A stretch of DNA of 64,000 nt from Streptomyces sp. NBC_01689 (GCF_036250675.1 NZ_CP109592.1:9672001-9736000); one strand, 5' to 3'. Shown: positions 42,366 to 51,931, counted from the first letter of the stretch. A program made the numbers and translations. The notes: generated by a model not told the origin, from the sequence alone.

Positions 42366-43349
42366 CTACTGGAGGTCGGGCAGTCCCGTCAGCGCGATGT
42401 GCACCCCGGCCTGGAAGCGGCTGTTGGCGTCGACGCTCAGCATGATCTGGGAGATGTAGCGGCGGCAGGTGCGCACCGACATGCCCAGCCTGCGGGCCAC
42501 CAGCTCGTCCTTGTAGCCCTGCGCCATGAGCCGGATGATCGACCGCTTCAGGTCGTCGGTGATCTCGCTGCTGTCCTCGGCCCCGGGCACGAACTGGGTG
42601 GCCCCGGACCACAGATGCTCGTAGACCCGGCAGATGAAGGCCACCAGGGTCGGCTCGCGCACCACCACCGCCCCGGGGGCCCGGCCGCCCACGTGCTGCT
42701 CGGGAAGGAAGGCCACCTCCCGGTCGTAGATGACGATCCGGTCGATCAGCTCGTCGGTGGTGCGCACCTCGGCGCCGTGCTCGGTGATCGCCCGCACATA
42801 GGAGGCGGTGGCCAGGTCGCTGCGCGCGGTGTGCTGGTAGAGGTGACGTATCTGCACCCCGCGTCTGAGCCGTTCCAGGGTTCTGGGCCGGGCGTTGGCC
42901 AGCAGGCTGGAGGGGCGGGCACCGCCGGGCTGGGCGCTGAGCATCTCGGTGCGGCAGCGCTCGCCCTGCTCGTCCAGCACGGCCTGCAGCGCGTTGATGT
43001 CGCTGATCACGTCGAAGGCCTCGGCCTGGTTGCGCTGCTGGCGGCTCTCGAAGTAGGTCGCGCGCAGCGCGCCCATCTGGTCACGTATCTCGGTGACCTC
43101 CCGCTGCAGGTCGCGTATGCGGCCCTCGGCCGGCCCCACGAGGTCGGCCACCGCAGTGTCGGGGCTCACCGGGACCAGCAGGTCCGGCTCGCCGGGCAGC
43201 GGGCGCAGCAGGCTGAGCGCCGTCAGGCGCTCCTCGACTTGTGCCACCTTTTCCAGGGAGACGCCGAGGGCGGTCGCCATCTCCTCACGGACAAAGCGGC
43301 CCAGCAGGACTGCATTGCGGTACGCCTTCGCTTCTGCGTCATCCAGCAT
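42366..43349 (-). CDS. LuxR-type regulator with long N-terminal TrmB-like region
   Basis: About 327 residues if ATG 43349 (MLDDAEAKAYRN) is the start; an upstream GTG at 43385 adds 12. The first 60 residues resemble a TrmB-like winged helix (AVLLGRFVREEMATALGVSL), the middle has a probable coiled coil (GRIRDLQREVTEIRDQMGAL), and the C-terminus is a LuxR helix-turn-helix (IIRLMAQGYKDELVARRLGM, then VRTCRRYISQIMLSVDANS). Similar proteins sit in many Streptomyces biosynthetic loci. It is divergent from a 58-residue secreted peptide gene, a pairing that suggests peptide-linked control. Confidence 0.85.
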   Translation of the reverse strand: MLDDAEAKAYRNAVLLGRFVREEMATALGVSLEKVAQVEERLTALSLLRPLPGEPDLLVPVSPDTAVADLVGPAEGRIRDLQREVTEIRDQMGALRATYFESRQQRNQAEAFDVISDINALQAVLDEQGERCRTEMLSAQPGGARPSSLLANARPRTLERLRRGVQIRHLYQHTARSDLATASYVRAITEHGAEVRTTDELIDRIVIYDREVAFLPEQHVGGRAPGAVVVREPTLVAFICRVYEHLWSGATQFVPGAEDSSEITDDLKRSIIRLMAQGYKDELVARRLGMSVRTCRRYISQIMLSVDANSRFQAGVHIALTGLPDLQ

Positions 43350-43516
43350 GGCGAAAGCGCCTGCAGGGAGAGAGCTTTCAGGCACTGGAGGCTCGCATTC
43401 CCGCGCGACGGAACTTCTTGTCAGGCAACTTTACGACACCAGGAATGGGTTGGGCGGAGAACCCGGGTCGGCGAGTCTTGCTGCTGCACGGCCAACTGTC
43501 GAACTTGGGGGTAGCT

Positions 43517-43693
43517 ATGAGCAAGCTTGTACTGCGAATCACGACCGCTGGACTTCTGGCCACTGCCGGATTCATCGGCGCACTCGGCGCCAACATTACG
43601 GTTCCCGCGATTGCGCACGGCCAGGTGGCCGTGTCGACACCTTCGTCGCATTCCGTGCACGCGGCGCCGCTCGGGGACGACCAGTGGGGCTGA
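43517..43693 (+). CDS. 58-residue secreted peptide
   Basis: ATG 43517 is preceded by GGGGGTAG. Residues 1-34 form a signal peptide (MSKLVLRITTAGLLATAGFI..., cleavage near AIA-HG or earlier at ALG-AN). The released piece is about 24 residues and ends PLGDDQWG. It has no Cys. It is divergent from the LuxR-type regulator (167 bases between starts) and followed by a strong hairpin at 43844-43876. I do not recognise a family. A secreted signal or a small surface peptide are both possible. Confidence 0.7.
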   Translation: MSKLVLRITTAGLLATAGFIGALGANITVPAIAHGQVAVSTPSSHSVHAAPLGDDQWG

Positions 43694-43843
43694 TGGACCA
43701 GCTGTGACGCGGGCGGGCCGGTGCTTCCCGGGCCGCCCGTCGGCATGTCCGCAAAGCGGGCTTTGCTCATGTTTCCACCCGACGGGCCCGACCTGACCAG
43801 CCGGCCCGTCGAACCGGCAGCCGGCCGGTCGGCCCGACCGGTC

Positions 43844-43876
43844 GGACGGCCCGCCGCGGAAACCGGCGGGCCGTCC
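43844..43876 (+). terminator. Strong hairpin after the small secreted peptide gene
   Basis: GGACGGCCCGCCG (43844-43856) and CGGCGGGCCGTCC (43864-43876) are perfect 13-base arms with a 7-base loop. Placed 150 bases past the peptide stop. Confidence 0.7.
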
Positions 43877-44694
43877 TGCTGTACGGGGTCCGCCGGGCCG
43901 GCGGACGGATCCCGGGCGGCCGCGGCGGCCCGCGCGCCCCCGCGCCCCGGCCCCGTGGGGCGCGGCGCGGGAGCGGGTGCGATGACGGGCGGCGGCCGCC
44001 GTGGCGGGACTCCTCGCGGCGCGGCCCGGGGGAGCCGGGCCGCTCCCGCCGGACGGCCGGGCTCCCGCGGGGCGCCCGGGCGCGTCGCGGCCGCCCGGCG
44101 GGGGTGTGCGGCCCGGGGTATACGGTCCGGGACGGCGTAAGGCCTGTTCGGTGGCACGGACAGCGGTCGGCGCCGGTCCGGCGGGGCCCGGCGCGAGGGG
44201 GCCGCGGGGTCCCGGCGGCGCCTGGCCGGATCAGGGGCCTGCCGCACCCGGCCGCGGGCCCGTGGGGCGCGGCGGCCGGGGCCCCGGGGCGCGTCCTCTT
44301 CGTGGCCGACACTCTGCCCGTAAGGGCCTGGACGCGGCGCCCGCTCCTGTGCATGACGGCGGCCCGCGGACCTGGCGGAAAGGTCCGTACCGGGCGGTCG
44401 GTCGGTCTGGGGCGGCGGGGTGCGTGCAGGGTGGCCTTGTGCGCGGCGCGGCCGGCACCGGCCCGCCCGGCGGGGCCCCGCCGGGTCCGGCGCCGCCCGG
44501 CGTCGGGGGAGAAGGACCCTCTGACACCGCTCCGGACCTGCGCGTTCGCCCCGGGAGCGGTGTCCGGGCGCCGGCCCCGGCCGGGTCTTTGTGGCCGCAA
44601 AGGTGCCCGTAGCGGGCGTACCGGGTCCGCTTCCCGGCGGTTTTGCCTCAGGCACCGGCCAACGGCAGAACCGTCCGCGCGGACGGACCCCCGT
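43877..44694. other. Long intergenic gap, no gene seen
   Basis: About 820 bases of extremely G/C-rich DNA with open frames on several strands (the longest on the minus strand at 43767-44699) that are Pro/Arg/Gly-rich and show no coding preference. It separates the FAAL/FkbH locus from the macrolide-type cluster. Confidence 0.6.
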
Positions 44695-44757
44695 GCCACC
44701 GTCCGTTCACCCGGAACCGGGAGGGTGCCCTCCGGGTGCGGGTGAACGGACGGTGGC
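44695..44757 (-). terminator. 19-bp perfect inverted repeat at the end of the LAL gene
   Basis: Arms 44695-44713 (GCCACCGTCCGTTCACCCG) and 44739-44757 are exact inverted copies; the 25-base loop contains a smaller G/C hairpin. The left arm covers the stop codon of the minus-strand LAL gene, so it is a bidirectional-looking terminator. Confidence 0.8.
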
Positions 44758-47103
44758 CGGCCGCCGCGCGGCGGGCCCGCATTCCTCGTCCGGTGGCGGA
44801 AACCCGGCCGCCGGAATACTGAGCCGGAAGACGACCTCGGCCCGTGATCTCACCCCGAGCTTCTTGAATATGCGGCCGAGATGAGTTTCCACGGTCTTGA
44901 TGCTGATGTTCATGCGGGCCGCGATCTGTTTATTCGTGAGACCCGGGCCTATCAGCATCGCGATTTCCTTCTCGCGCGTGCTGAGCGGAATTCCGAAATC
45001 GTTCTCCGGATTGCGTTCGGGTCCTCTTTCGATGAATTCGAGGAGATCTTGAGCGGTGGCCGCGGAATCGTAGGCGGTGAGCCGGTCGAATTCCGCGGCG
45101 GCGAAACGGGCGTGCCGGGCGGCGGCGGCCGGTTCACCGGAATGCAGGCAGGCCAGTGCCAGCCCCAGCGCGAAGGGGCCGAGCAAATGCCCCTGCCCGT
45201 GGTGCAGGGCGAGGTCGAAACCGTGCCGGAAGAACTGCCGGGCCCGCCGGGCGTCGCCGTCCGCCACGGCCTCGCCCAGCCAGCGCCACGCCTCCACGAC
45301 CGGAGCGGCCTCCTCCGGTCCGAGCCCGGACAGCAGCGGTCCGGCCTCCCCGGCCGCCTCCAGAGCCGCCTCCCGCGCCCCCTGCGCCGCGTGCGCGGCG
45401 GCCAGCAGCGCCAGCGCGTGGCTGTACGCGGCCACGTCGCTCTGCGGCGCGCAGCGCACCGCGCGGCGGGCGGCGCCGAGCGCGGCCCCCCGGGCCGGCC
45501 GCCCCGACTCCAGCAGCAGCGCGGCCAGTTCGGCCTGCGCCGCCGGAACGGCGGCCCGGTCACCGGCGGACACCGCGCGCAGCACCCGTCTCGCCTGCGG
45601 GCGGGCCCCCAGCAGCCGCAGCGCCCGGGCCCGCCACACCGCGGCCTCGGTCCACACCGTGGTGTCGGTGCGTTCGGTGCGTTCGGTGCGTTCGGTGCGT
45701 TCGGTGGTGGCGGGAGGCGGGGCGGCCTCCCGCCGTGGCCACAGCCGCGCGTACTCGGTCAGCGCCTGGGCCGGCCGCCCGCACAGCACCAGGGCCTGGC
45801 AGCGCAGCAGATGCGGGCCGGGCGGGGCGCCGGGCCGTTCCGCCGCCCGGCGGGCGGCCCGCTCCGCGCGGGCCGGCTGGGTGAACACCGTGGTGCGCGC
45901 GCAGCTCTCCAGCAGGGCCGCCTGCGCGGCCGTGGGCGGCCCGGCGGTCTCCAGCAGCGCGAGGACCGCGCCGCCGGTGTCGTCTCCGGCGTCCGGTGCG
46001 GCGAGCGCCCGCTCCCGGGCCGCGCGCCGCTGCGCGGCCCCCGCGGCCTGGTGCACCAGGGCCCGGGCCGCGGGCCGGCGGAAGCGGGACCACCCCGCCC
46101 GCGGGTCCGGCACGAGGATGCCCTCGCTGTGCAGTTCGTCCACCGCGCGCAGGGCCAGGCCGAGGGGCAGCGGCGCCGTGTGCGCCACCGTCTCCACGGT
46201 GAAGGGGTCGCCCGCGGCGGCGGCCGCGTCCGCGGCCAGCCGGGCGAGCGGGGACAGCGCGCCCAGGTCCAGCGCCGGGGCGGACGGCGCCAAGGGGGAG
46301 GGCCCGCAGGCCAGTTCGAGACTGCTGTGGGGGACTCCCGCGGCGTCGGGCGGCTCACCGTCGGACAGCGCCCGCAGCAGCCCCGGCACCCCCTCCGCGT
46401 CCCGCAGGACCAGCTCCCGGTGGAGCGGGGCGAGCCCCTCGGGCAGCAGCGCCGCGGCCGCCTCGCGCGCCAGCGGCCGCAGCGGGATGTGGCGCACCGC
46501 GCCGTCGGGGTGGGCGAGCGAGGCCAGCCGTCCGGCGCCCGGCCCGCTGCCGCGGTGCACGAGCACCGTCAGCACGGGTGCGTCGGGCGGGTGGCGCAGC
46601 AGGTGTTCGGCGAACTCCGCCACCTCCCACCCCGCGCGGTGCGCGTCGTCCAGCACCAGCAGGAGCCCGCGCCGGCCGGCCAGTTCCTCCAGCACGGCAC
46701 GCAACGCCCGCGCGACCGCGTGGACATCGGCCTCCGGCGGGCCGTGCGGGACGGAGCCGCCCAGGGCGGGGAAGACCTGGGCCAGCACGCGCAGCCGGGC
46801 CGGACCCAGCCGTTCCAGGACGGCGGGGTCCGCCGCGGCGAGCTGGTCGTCGAGCGCGTCCACCAGCGCGTGGAAGGGACGTCCGGTCCCGTCCCTGGCG
46901 GCCCGGCCGCACGCCACGGCCCACCCCCGGTGTGCGGCGGCCCGGGCCAGGCGGAGCGCCAGACGGGTCTTGCCGACCCATGGTTCGCCGCTCAGCCGGA
47001 CGAACCCGGCCGACCCGTGAGCATGATCCAACTCCTCCGTCAGAAGGGCCAGTTCATGTGCGTGGACACCCTGCCCGGGCGCACCGGCCCGCCCGTGCGG
47101 CAC
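44707..47103 (-). CDS. LAL-family LuxR regulator of the PKS cluster
   Basis: 798 residues from GTG 47103 (GTG 47067 is an alternative). Walker A GEPWVGKTRL near residue 43, Walker B-like GLLLVLDDAHRAG, a long Ala/Arg-rich TPR-like centre, and a C-terminal LuxR domain (PLSTREKEIAMLIGPGLTNK, AARMNISIKTVETHLGRIFK). A short ERTERTERTERT repeat sits in the middle. LAL proteins are typical cluster-situated activators of macrolide PKS genes. A perfect 20-base palindrome with the PAS-LuxR core lies 128 bases upstream, suggesting it is itself switched on by a PAS-LuxR protein such as that at 21477. Confidence 0.92.
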   Translation of the reverse strand: MPHGRAGAPGQGVHAHELALLTEELDHAHGSAGFVRLSGEPWVGKTRLALRLARAAAHRGWAVACGRAARDGTGRPFHALVDALDDQLAAADPAVLERLGPARLRVLAQVFPALGGSVPHGPPEADVHAVARALRAVLEELAGRRGLLLVLDDAHRAGWEVAEFAEHLLRHPPDAPVLTVLVHRGSGPGAGRLASLAHPDGAVRHIPLRPLAREAAAALLPEGLAPLHRELVLRDAEGVPGLLRALSDGEPPDAAGVPHSSLELACGPSPLAPSAPALDLGALSPLARLAADAAAAAGDPFTVETVAHTAPLPLGLALRAVDELHSEGILVPDPRAGWSRFRRPAARALVHQAAGAAQRRAARERALAAPDAGDDTGGAVLALLETAGPPTAAQAALLESCARTTVFTQPARAERAARRAAERPGAPPGPHLLRCQALVLCGRPAQALTEYARLWPRREAAPPPATTERTERTERTERTDTTVWTEAAVWRARALRLLGARPQARRVLRAVSAGDRAAVPAAQAELAALLLESGRPARGAALGAARRAVRCAPQSDVAAYSHALALLAAAHAAQGAREAALEAAGEAGPLLSGLGPEEAAPVVEAWRWLGEAVADGDARRARQFFRHGFDLALHHGQGHLLGPFALGLALACLHSGEPAAAARHARFAAAEFDRLTAYDSAATAQDLLEFIERGPERNPENDFGIPLSTREKEIAMLIGPGLTNKQIAARMNISIKTVETHLGRIFKKLGVRSRAEVVFRLSIPAAGFPPPDEECGPAARRPATVRSPAPGGHPPGSG

Positions 47104-47230
47104 AGGGCCTCCCTCGTCGCTGCGGCTGAGGGGCAGGCTGGCGCAACGTCAGGCCCGTTCCCAGGGGTTGCTGCTGGCCGGTGCCTGCATGGCAGGAAGT
47201 GCAGGTGGGGCTGGGTGCGGGCGGGGACGG

Positions 47231-47250
47231 TGTCAGGGAATTCCCTGACA
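47231..47250. promoter_or_regulatory. Perfect palindrome with PAS-LuxR-box core
   Basis: TGTCAGGGAATTCCCTGACA is fully self-complementary. Its centre GGGAATTCCC equals the GGGAWWTCCC core reported for PimM-type PAS-LuxR sites. It lies 128 bases upstream of the LAL start codon. Confidence 0.75.
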
Positions 47251-48256
47251 GGTGGCCAAGCGGTCGAATGCGCGGTGCGGTGACAAGAAGAGAGGAAAGC
47301 GGTCACAAATTGACGTTCGCGTTGCAGGATTCAACTGTCTTTCGAGCGAGTCTCCAGCGCGTCTCAAGTTTGCGCGGCTCTTCCCCGGATATGCGCGAAC
47401 CAGGCTTTCACACATGGACGTTGGGGGCCGTGCGGAGGCCCGTGACAACGTTGGCCCCCCGCGGGGGCCAAACACCGGCCGTGTCCGGCCCGCGGCGTCG
47501 GCGGCCGGACGCGTTCTCGCCCATTCGACGTGCGCCGGGAGAAGCGGCGGCGGCCCGTGGCGCGTGCGCCGTATTCGGTCGGGTTATGCCTACGGGCCCG
47601 CTGTGGCCGCCGACTTCACAACCTCGCCCGGACCGCGCGCACCGCACCCCGGTGACACCTTCACGTCACCTTCACCCTTCCTCCCGTCCGTGAGGTGACC
47701 GGACGGGTGCGGCCGTCCTCGCGCCCGGCGCGGAGGGGCTCGCGGGGGCGCACCCGGCCGGTGCGCGGGGCACCGGCCGGCCGTCGCCGGCCCGGCCGCC
47801 GTGCCCGCGCCGGCCGCCGTGCCCGCGCCGGGCGGCGGGGCCGCGGGCCGGGAGTTTGCTCGACGGCGTGGCGCCCAGGAACACCTGGGCGGCCCGCGCC
47901 GGGCACGGGCCGCCGGCCGGGAGAGCGGATACCGAGGTGAGGTCCGTGAGGGGCGGCCCCGAAGGGGGCCGGGACACCCTCCGCGCCCCGGGCGCGGGAG
48001 GTTTGCGGAGGTGACGCCGGGCGGGGGGCGGATGCCGCCCGCGCCCGCGGGCGCCCGTTTGCGGCCGCCCGTACGCGCGCCGGTGCCCGACGGCCCCCGA
48101 CGGGCGCCCGGCCCGGCGGCCGGACGCCCCGCAGGCGAACCCGACACCGATCACACGTAACCGAATAATCATCTCGAAGTTACATATGTGGCGCGAAAGA
48201 TCCGAATTAAACGACCGTTAAGTCTGTCGTGCCTCGGACCGGCTCCGGCCGGGTGA
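47251..48256. other. Long intergenic gap with an AT-rich island
   Basis: About 1 kb without a supported gene. 47251-47420 is moderately AT-rich, consistent with the LAL promoter region. 47480-48130 is very G/C-rich. 48150-48230 is a sharp AT-rich island (AATAATCATCTCGAAGTTAC, then CGAATTAAACGACCG) lying downstream of the minus-strand membrane-protein gene; it could be a promoter for an unseen transcript. Confidence 0.5.
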
Positions 48257-48964
48257 TCAGCGCGAGAAGATCTTCCGGAAGGTGCCCGAGCGGTACAGCG
48301 AGATCTGCGTGACGATCTGGAGCACGATCCAGGTCACCGCGTACAGGGCCGCGTCCAGCGCGGGCACGCTGTCGACCGGCAGGGTGTAAGCCATGATCAG
48401 GCGCGCCAGGGCGTCCACGAGCAGCCCCAGACCCCACAGGACGGTCACGGCACGCCACACACGGCGGAACGCGACATCCCGCTCCCACAGGCTCTCCAGC
48501 CGTTCGGTCCGGCCGGGCAGCAGCGCCTTGAGGGCCTGGTACGTGAAGGGCCGGGCGGTGAAGAGGGTGACCAGCAGCCACACCCCGGCCAGCGCCGTGA
48601 ACAGACTGTTGCGGGCGAGCACGATGCGCGGACTGGCGGTCGCCACCGAAGCGAGGGCACTCACGGCGAGCAGCGTGAGGGTGAAGACACCGAGGGCGTC
48701 GACCTTGCGGTGCCGCACCGCAAGGTACAGCGTGTGCAGGGCGGGCGCCGATCCGCTCACCAGCAGCGAGGTGATCTCGTCGGCGCCCAGGTCGCGCAGC
48801 ACGTAGTAGAGGCCGGCCGGCAGGACGATGTCGCAGACCACGGTCGCGAGGAAGCCCCACGCCCCGGCCGGGGACCGGGGGGACGCGGCGGTCTCCGGCG
48901 CGTCCCCGGCGGGCGGGGGCGGCGGACTGTCGTAGGCGGGACCGGGAGAGGTGGGGGGAGCCAT
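48257..48964 (-). CDS. VC0807-family/DUF3159-like integral membrane protein
   Basis: 235 residues from ATG 48964 (GAGGAG eight bases upstream). After a Pro-rich cytoplasmic leader there are about six hydrophobic segments (WGFLATVVCDIVLPAGLYYV, DALGVFTLTLLAVSALASVA, SLFTALAGVWLLVTLFTARP, VTVLWGLGLLVDALARLIMA). The pattern, with an intermembrane HRKVDALGV loop, fits the VC0807 family of unknown function. It may not belong to the PKS cluster. Confidence 0.75.
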   Translation of the reverse strand: MAPPTSPGPAYDSPPPPPAGDAPETAASPRSPAGAWGFLATVVCDIVLPAGLYYVLRDLGADEITSLLVSGSAPALHTLYLAVRHRKVDALGVFTLTLLAVSALASVATASPRIVLARNSLFTALAGVWLLVTLFTARPFTYQALKALLPGRTERLESLWERDVAFRRVWRAVTVLWGLGLLVDALARLIMAYTLPVDSVPALDAALYAVTWIVLQIVTQISLYRSGTFRKIFSR

Positions 48965-49168
48965 GACGGACACTCCTCTGGTGCGGCCGGCTTCCGGGCC
49001 GGCCATTGGGCTGGGCAGGACGGTCTTCGGGGTGGCATGCCACGCTCGTCGGCTTCCGGGCCCTCCCCCCTGTGATGGTCTGCCCGGCAGTGGACCACGG
49101 GTGCGCGCGGGGGGAGGGCGATTTCCGGTCGTCGTGCACGGCGGGACGTCAGGACCGGGCAGCGGCGC

Positions 49169-50212
49169 TCACCTGCCGCCGGAGGGTCTGTCCCGGTCCT
49201 CCCGGCCGTCACCCACGGGCACCCGCACGGCCACCTTGTTCACCAGGTCGACCAGATCCATGCCCGCCACCACGGCCCGGCGCCACTCGGCCTCCTCCGC
49301 GCCGCCCGCCTCGCCCCGCCGGACCGCCGCCGCGAACTCCGCGAGACAGCGGTGCAGTTGGTCGGCGGCCGGCAGCGTGAACCGCTCCTCGTGGTCCTGC
49401 TCCTCCAGCACGAGCACCGGCTGGTGCGCGGGCGGCGGCGTGAAGGCCCGCGTCACCGACAGACGCGCCGCGTCACCCCACAGCGAGTACGTCGACGTGT
49501 ACGCGTGCTCGAAACCGAACGTCACGTCCGCGAGGACACCGGACGGCGACACCAGCAGCGCCTGACCCGACAGGTCCAGCCCGTCCGGCCGGGTACGCAG
49601 CACCGCCCCGGCCACCTGGAGCCCCTTGCCCAGCAGCAGTTGGGCGGCGCGCAGCGGATACACCCCCACGTCCAGCAGCGCCCCGCCCCCCATGTCGGGC
49701 ACGTAGCGGATGTCGTCGGCGGGCAGCGGAGGAATGCAGAAGGCCGCGTGCATCGCGCTCAGCCGGCCCAGCCGGCCACGGCGCACCAGATCCGCGGCGA
49801 AGTCGTGCTGCGGGTGGTGCAGGAACATGAAGTTCTCACGCAGGACCAGCCCGCGCTCCCGCGCCAGGTCGGCCAGCTCGCGGGCCTCGTGGGCGTTGAC
49901 CCCGACCGGCTTCTCGACCAGCACGTGCTTGCCCGCCCGCAGGGCCCGCGCCGCCCAGGTGTGGTGCAGCGCGGTCGGCGTGGAGATGTACACCGCCTCC
50001 ACGTCCGGACGCTCCAGCAGCGACGCGGGATCCGCCTCCGCCGCACAGCCGAACTGCTCCGCGAACACCGCCGTCTTCTGCGCCGACCGGCCCGCGACGG
50101 CGACGAGTTCCACCTCCGGCGCGGCCACCGCGCTCGGCAGCGCGCGACGGCGCGCGATCGACGAGGTCCCCAGCGCGCCCAGCCGCAGCGGCCGGTCCGT
50201 ACCGCCGCTCAC
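49169..50212 (-). CDS. Gfo/Idh/MocA oxidoreductase, NDP-sugar 3-ketoreductase type
   Basis: 347 residues. N-terminal Rossmann domain (LRLGALGTSSIARRRALPSA), the family EKP motif (AGKHVLVEKPVGVNAHEA) and FMFLHHPQHD, with DMGGGALLDVGVYPLRAAQL in the C-terminal domain. In deoxysugar pathways this family reduces the 3-keto group formed after 2,3-dehydratase action. It starts four bases inside the end of the 2,3-dehydratase gene (ATGA overlap), so the two work as a pair. Product would be an NDP-2,6-dideoxy-4-keto-hexose; stereochemistry cannot be read here. Confidence 0.9.
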   Translation of the reverse strand: MSGGTDRPLRLGALGTSSIARRRALPSAVAAPEVELVAVAGRSAQKTAVFAEQFGCAAEADPASLLERPDVEAVYISTPTALHHTWAARALRAGKHVLVEKPVGVNAHEARELADLARERGLVLRENFMFLHHPQHDFAADLVRRGRLGRLSAMHAAFCIPPLPADDIRYVPDMGGGALLDVGVYPLRAAQLLLGKGLQVAGAVLRTRPDGLDLSGQALLVSPSGVLADVTFGFEHAYTSTYSLWGDAARLSVTRAFTPPPAHQPVLVLEEQDHEERFTLPAADQLHRCLAEFAAAVRRGEAGGAEEAEWRRAVVAGMDLVDLVNKVAVRVPVGDGREDRDRPSGGR

Positions 50213-51600
50213 AGCGACCTCAGCGCCGCGACCAGCGTCCTCGCCTGCACGTTCAAGTGATGGCTGTACCGCAGCAGTTCATCCAGCTGACCAGGCGTCA
50301 GCCAGCGGAACTCGTCCGACACGGCGGGGAAGTCGCTCTCCGTCTCGATGATCATGTAGTGGCTCTGCGCGTTCCGGAACCGGCCGCCCTCCTCGGACAG
50401 CACCACGTCGTAACGGGCACGGTCGCGGCGCGCCAGCGCCTGCGCGAGATACGGCGGCCGGTCCGACTCGGGCAGATGCTCGTAGTTCTCCGGCACGCAC
50501 TGCACGGTCGGACCCAGCTCCACCACATCGAGGAAACCCGGTTCGGCACGGGCCCGCAGCAGGGCGTGCAGCACCCCGTCGATCCGCTTCACGAACAGCG
50601 CCGCCACCCCCATGCCCCGGGGCTCCAGCAGCGGCTGCGACCAGGCGGGCACCTCACGCCCGCGGGAGGACACGTCCACCGCGACGACATCGAAGTACAG
50701 GCCGTTGCAGTGCGTCACCGCGTGCTGCGTCCGCAGCCAGCCCTGCGCCTGCGCCAGCGGGATCGGCGCCGCGCTCACCTCGTGCTCCGCACGCCGCCGG
50801 GTGATCCAGGTCCGGACCTCCCGGCCGGTGTGCAGCGACCAGCCGGCGTCCTCGACCAGGTTCTCCTCGCCGCCACGCCAGTCCGGCAGGCAGGACAGCA
50901 CCGTACGGGCGTCCATGTTCACCAGGTTGTCGTGGCCCAGCAGCAGGTTGACCTGACCCAGCGTCAGCCAGGCGAAGTCCTCGCCGGCCTCCACCTCCGG
51001 GCCCACCTCCACGACCATGTTCCGGTTGCGCTTGTGCAGGAACCACGACCCCTGCTCCGACTGCAGGACGTCTGCGACCACCTGCCCCGGCCCGGGCCTG
51101 CGGAAGACATCCATGTACGGCACCGCCGAACCACCGTGCACACCTGTGTAGTTGCTCTTCGTCGCCTGCACGGTCGGCGACAACTGCACGCCGTTCACGT
51201 TGCCCGGCTCCGACTTCGCCTGCATCAGCAGATGCGGAATGCCGTCGAAGTCCCGCAGCGCGATGCCCAGGATCCCGATCTCCGGCTGGTGGATGATCGG
51301 CTGCGACCACGTCCGCACCGGCCCGAAGTCCGAGCGCACCGCGAGCCCCAGCACCGAGAAGAACCGCCCGCTGTCATGACGCAGATCGCCGGTCCGCTGG
51401 TCGAAACGCCAGCCGCGCAGAGCCGCGAACGGCACCCGCTCGACATGCTGCTGCTGCGCACGCTGCCGCTCGTCGATCCAGGCGAACACCTCCGCATTGC
51501 TCATCACCCCGCCCTCGACCACCGCCGCCGACGCCGCCAGCCGGGACACGAGGGGAGGGTCCACGGCACGTGACGGCAACACCAGGTTCATCGCGGTCAT
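50209..51600 (-). CDS. NDP-hexose 2,3-dehydratase
   Basis: 463 residues from ATG 51600 (GAAGGAG upstream). It consists of two homologous halves, as usual for TylCVI/OleV-type enzymes: GLAVRSDFGPVRTWSQPIIH with PHLLMQAKSEPGNVNGVQLSP and QATKSNY in the first, and VPAWSQPLLEPRGMGVAAL with HALLRARAEPGFLDVVELGP and QCVPENY in the second. It removes the C-2 hydroxyl of NDP-4-keto-6-deoxyglucose. Divergent from the giant PKS gene and coupled to the ketoreductase. A deoxysugar on the polyketide is therefore expected; the remaining sugar genes must lie outside the window. Confidence 0.95.
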   Translation of the reverse strand: MTAMNLVLPSRAVDPPLVSRLAASAAVVEGGVMSNAEVFAWIDERQRAQQQHVERVPFAALRGWRFDQRTGDLRHDSGRFFSVLGLAVRSDFGPVRTWSQPIIHQPEIGILGIALRDFDGIPHLLMQAKSEPGNVNGVQLSPTVQATKSNYTGVHGGSAVPYMDVFRRPGPGQVVADVLQSEQGSWFLHKRNRNMVVEVGPEVEAGEDFAWLTLGQVNLLLGHDNLVNMDARTVLSCLPDWRGGEENLVEDAGWSLHTGREVRTWITRRRAEHEVSAAPIPLAQAQGWLRTQHAVTHCNGLYFDVVAVDVSSRGREVPAWSQPLLEPRGMGVAALFVKRIDGVLHALLRARAEPGFLDVVELGPTVQCVPENYEHLPESDRPPYLAQALARRDRARYDVVLSEEGGRFRNAQSHYMIIETESDFPAVSDEFRWLTPGQLDELLRYSHHLNVQARTLVAALRSL

Positions 51601-51931
51601 GGATGCGCCTCTTCTCCTTCAAGGGGTACAGCGATCGGCCCGCGCGCACGACGCGGTCGGCACCCGGGCACAGGCCTCGCGGCAGTCGGCTGCCGCCCCT
51701 TGAGCGTGCCGTCCGCAGTTCGGGCAGACGCCTAGACTTGACCCCTTGCCCGGACCCTCCCTCCCTCGCTATGGGGACAGGTCCCAGAGCCCGCGAACGG
51801 CACGTCCCGGGCACCCGGGCACCGCTTAGGAATTCCCCTAGAGCACCTGGCAGGAGCGTCGAGCGCGCCGGACACCGTGCAACCGTGAGGGCTGCCCCGA
51901 CCCCGTCGCCTTGGTGTTTGGAGTGCCATCC
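51601..51931. promoter_or_regulatory. Divergent promoter of sugar genes and PKS, with LuxR-box-like site
   Basis: 331 bases between the two start codons. CTTAGGAATTCCCCTAG at 51825-51841, about 90 bases before the PKS ATG, is an imperfect palindrome around GGAATTCC and resembles the PAS-LuxR consensus (CTVGGGAWWTCCCBAG) with an offset in one arm. No other element was clear. Confidence 0.55.

Noticed and set aside
43767..44699. 310-codon minus-strand frame in the gap between the two clusters
   Set aside because: Extremely Arg/Pro/Gly-rich, no domain, overlaps two strong terminator hairpins.
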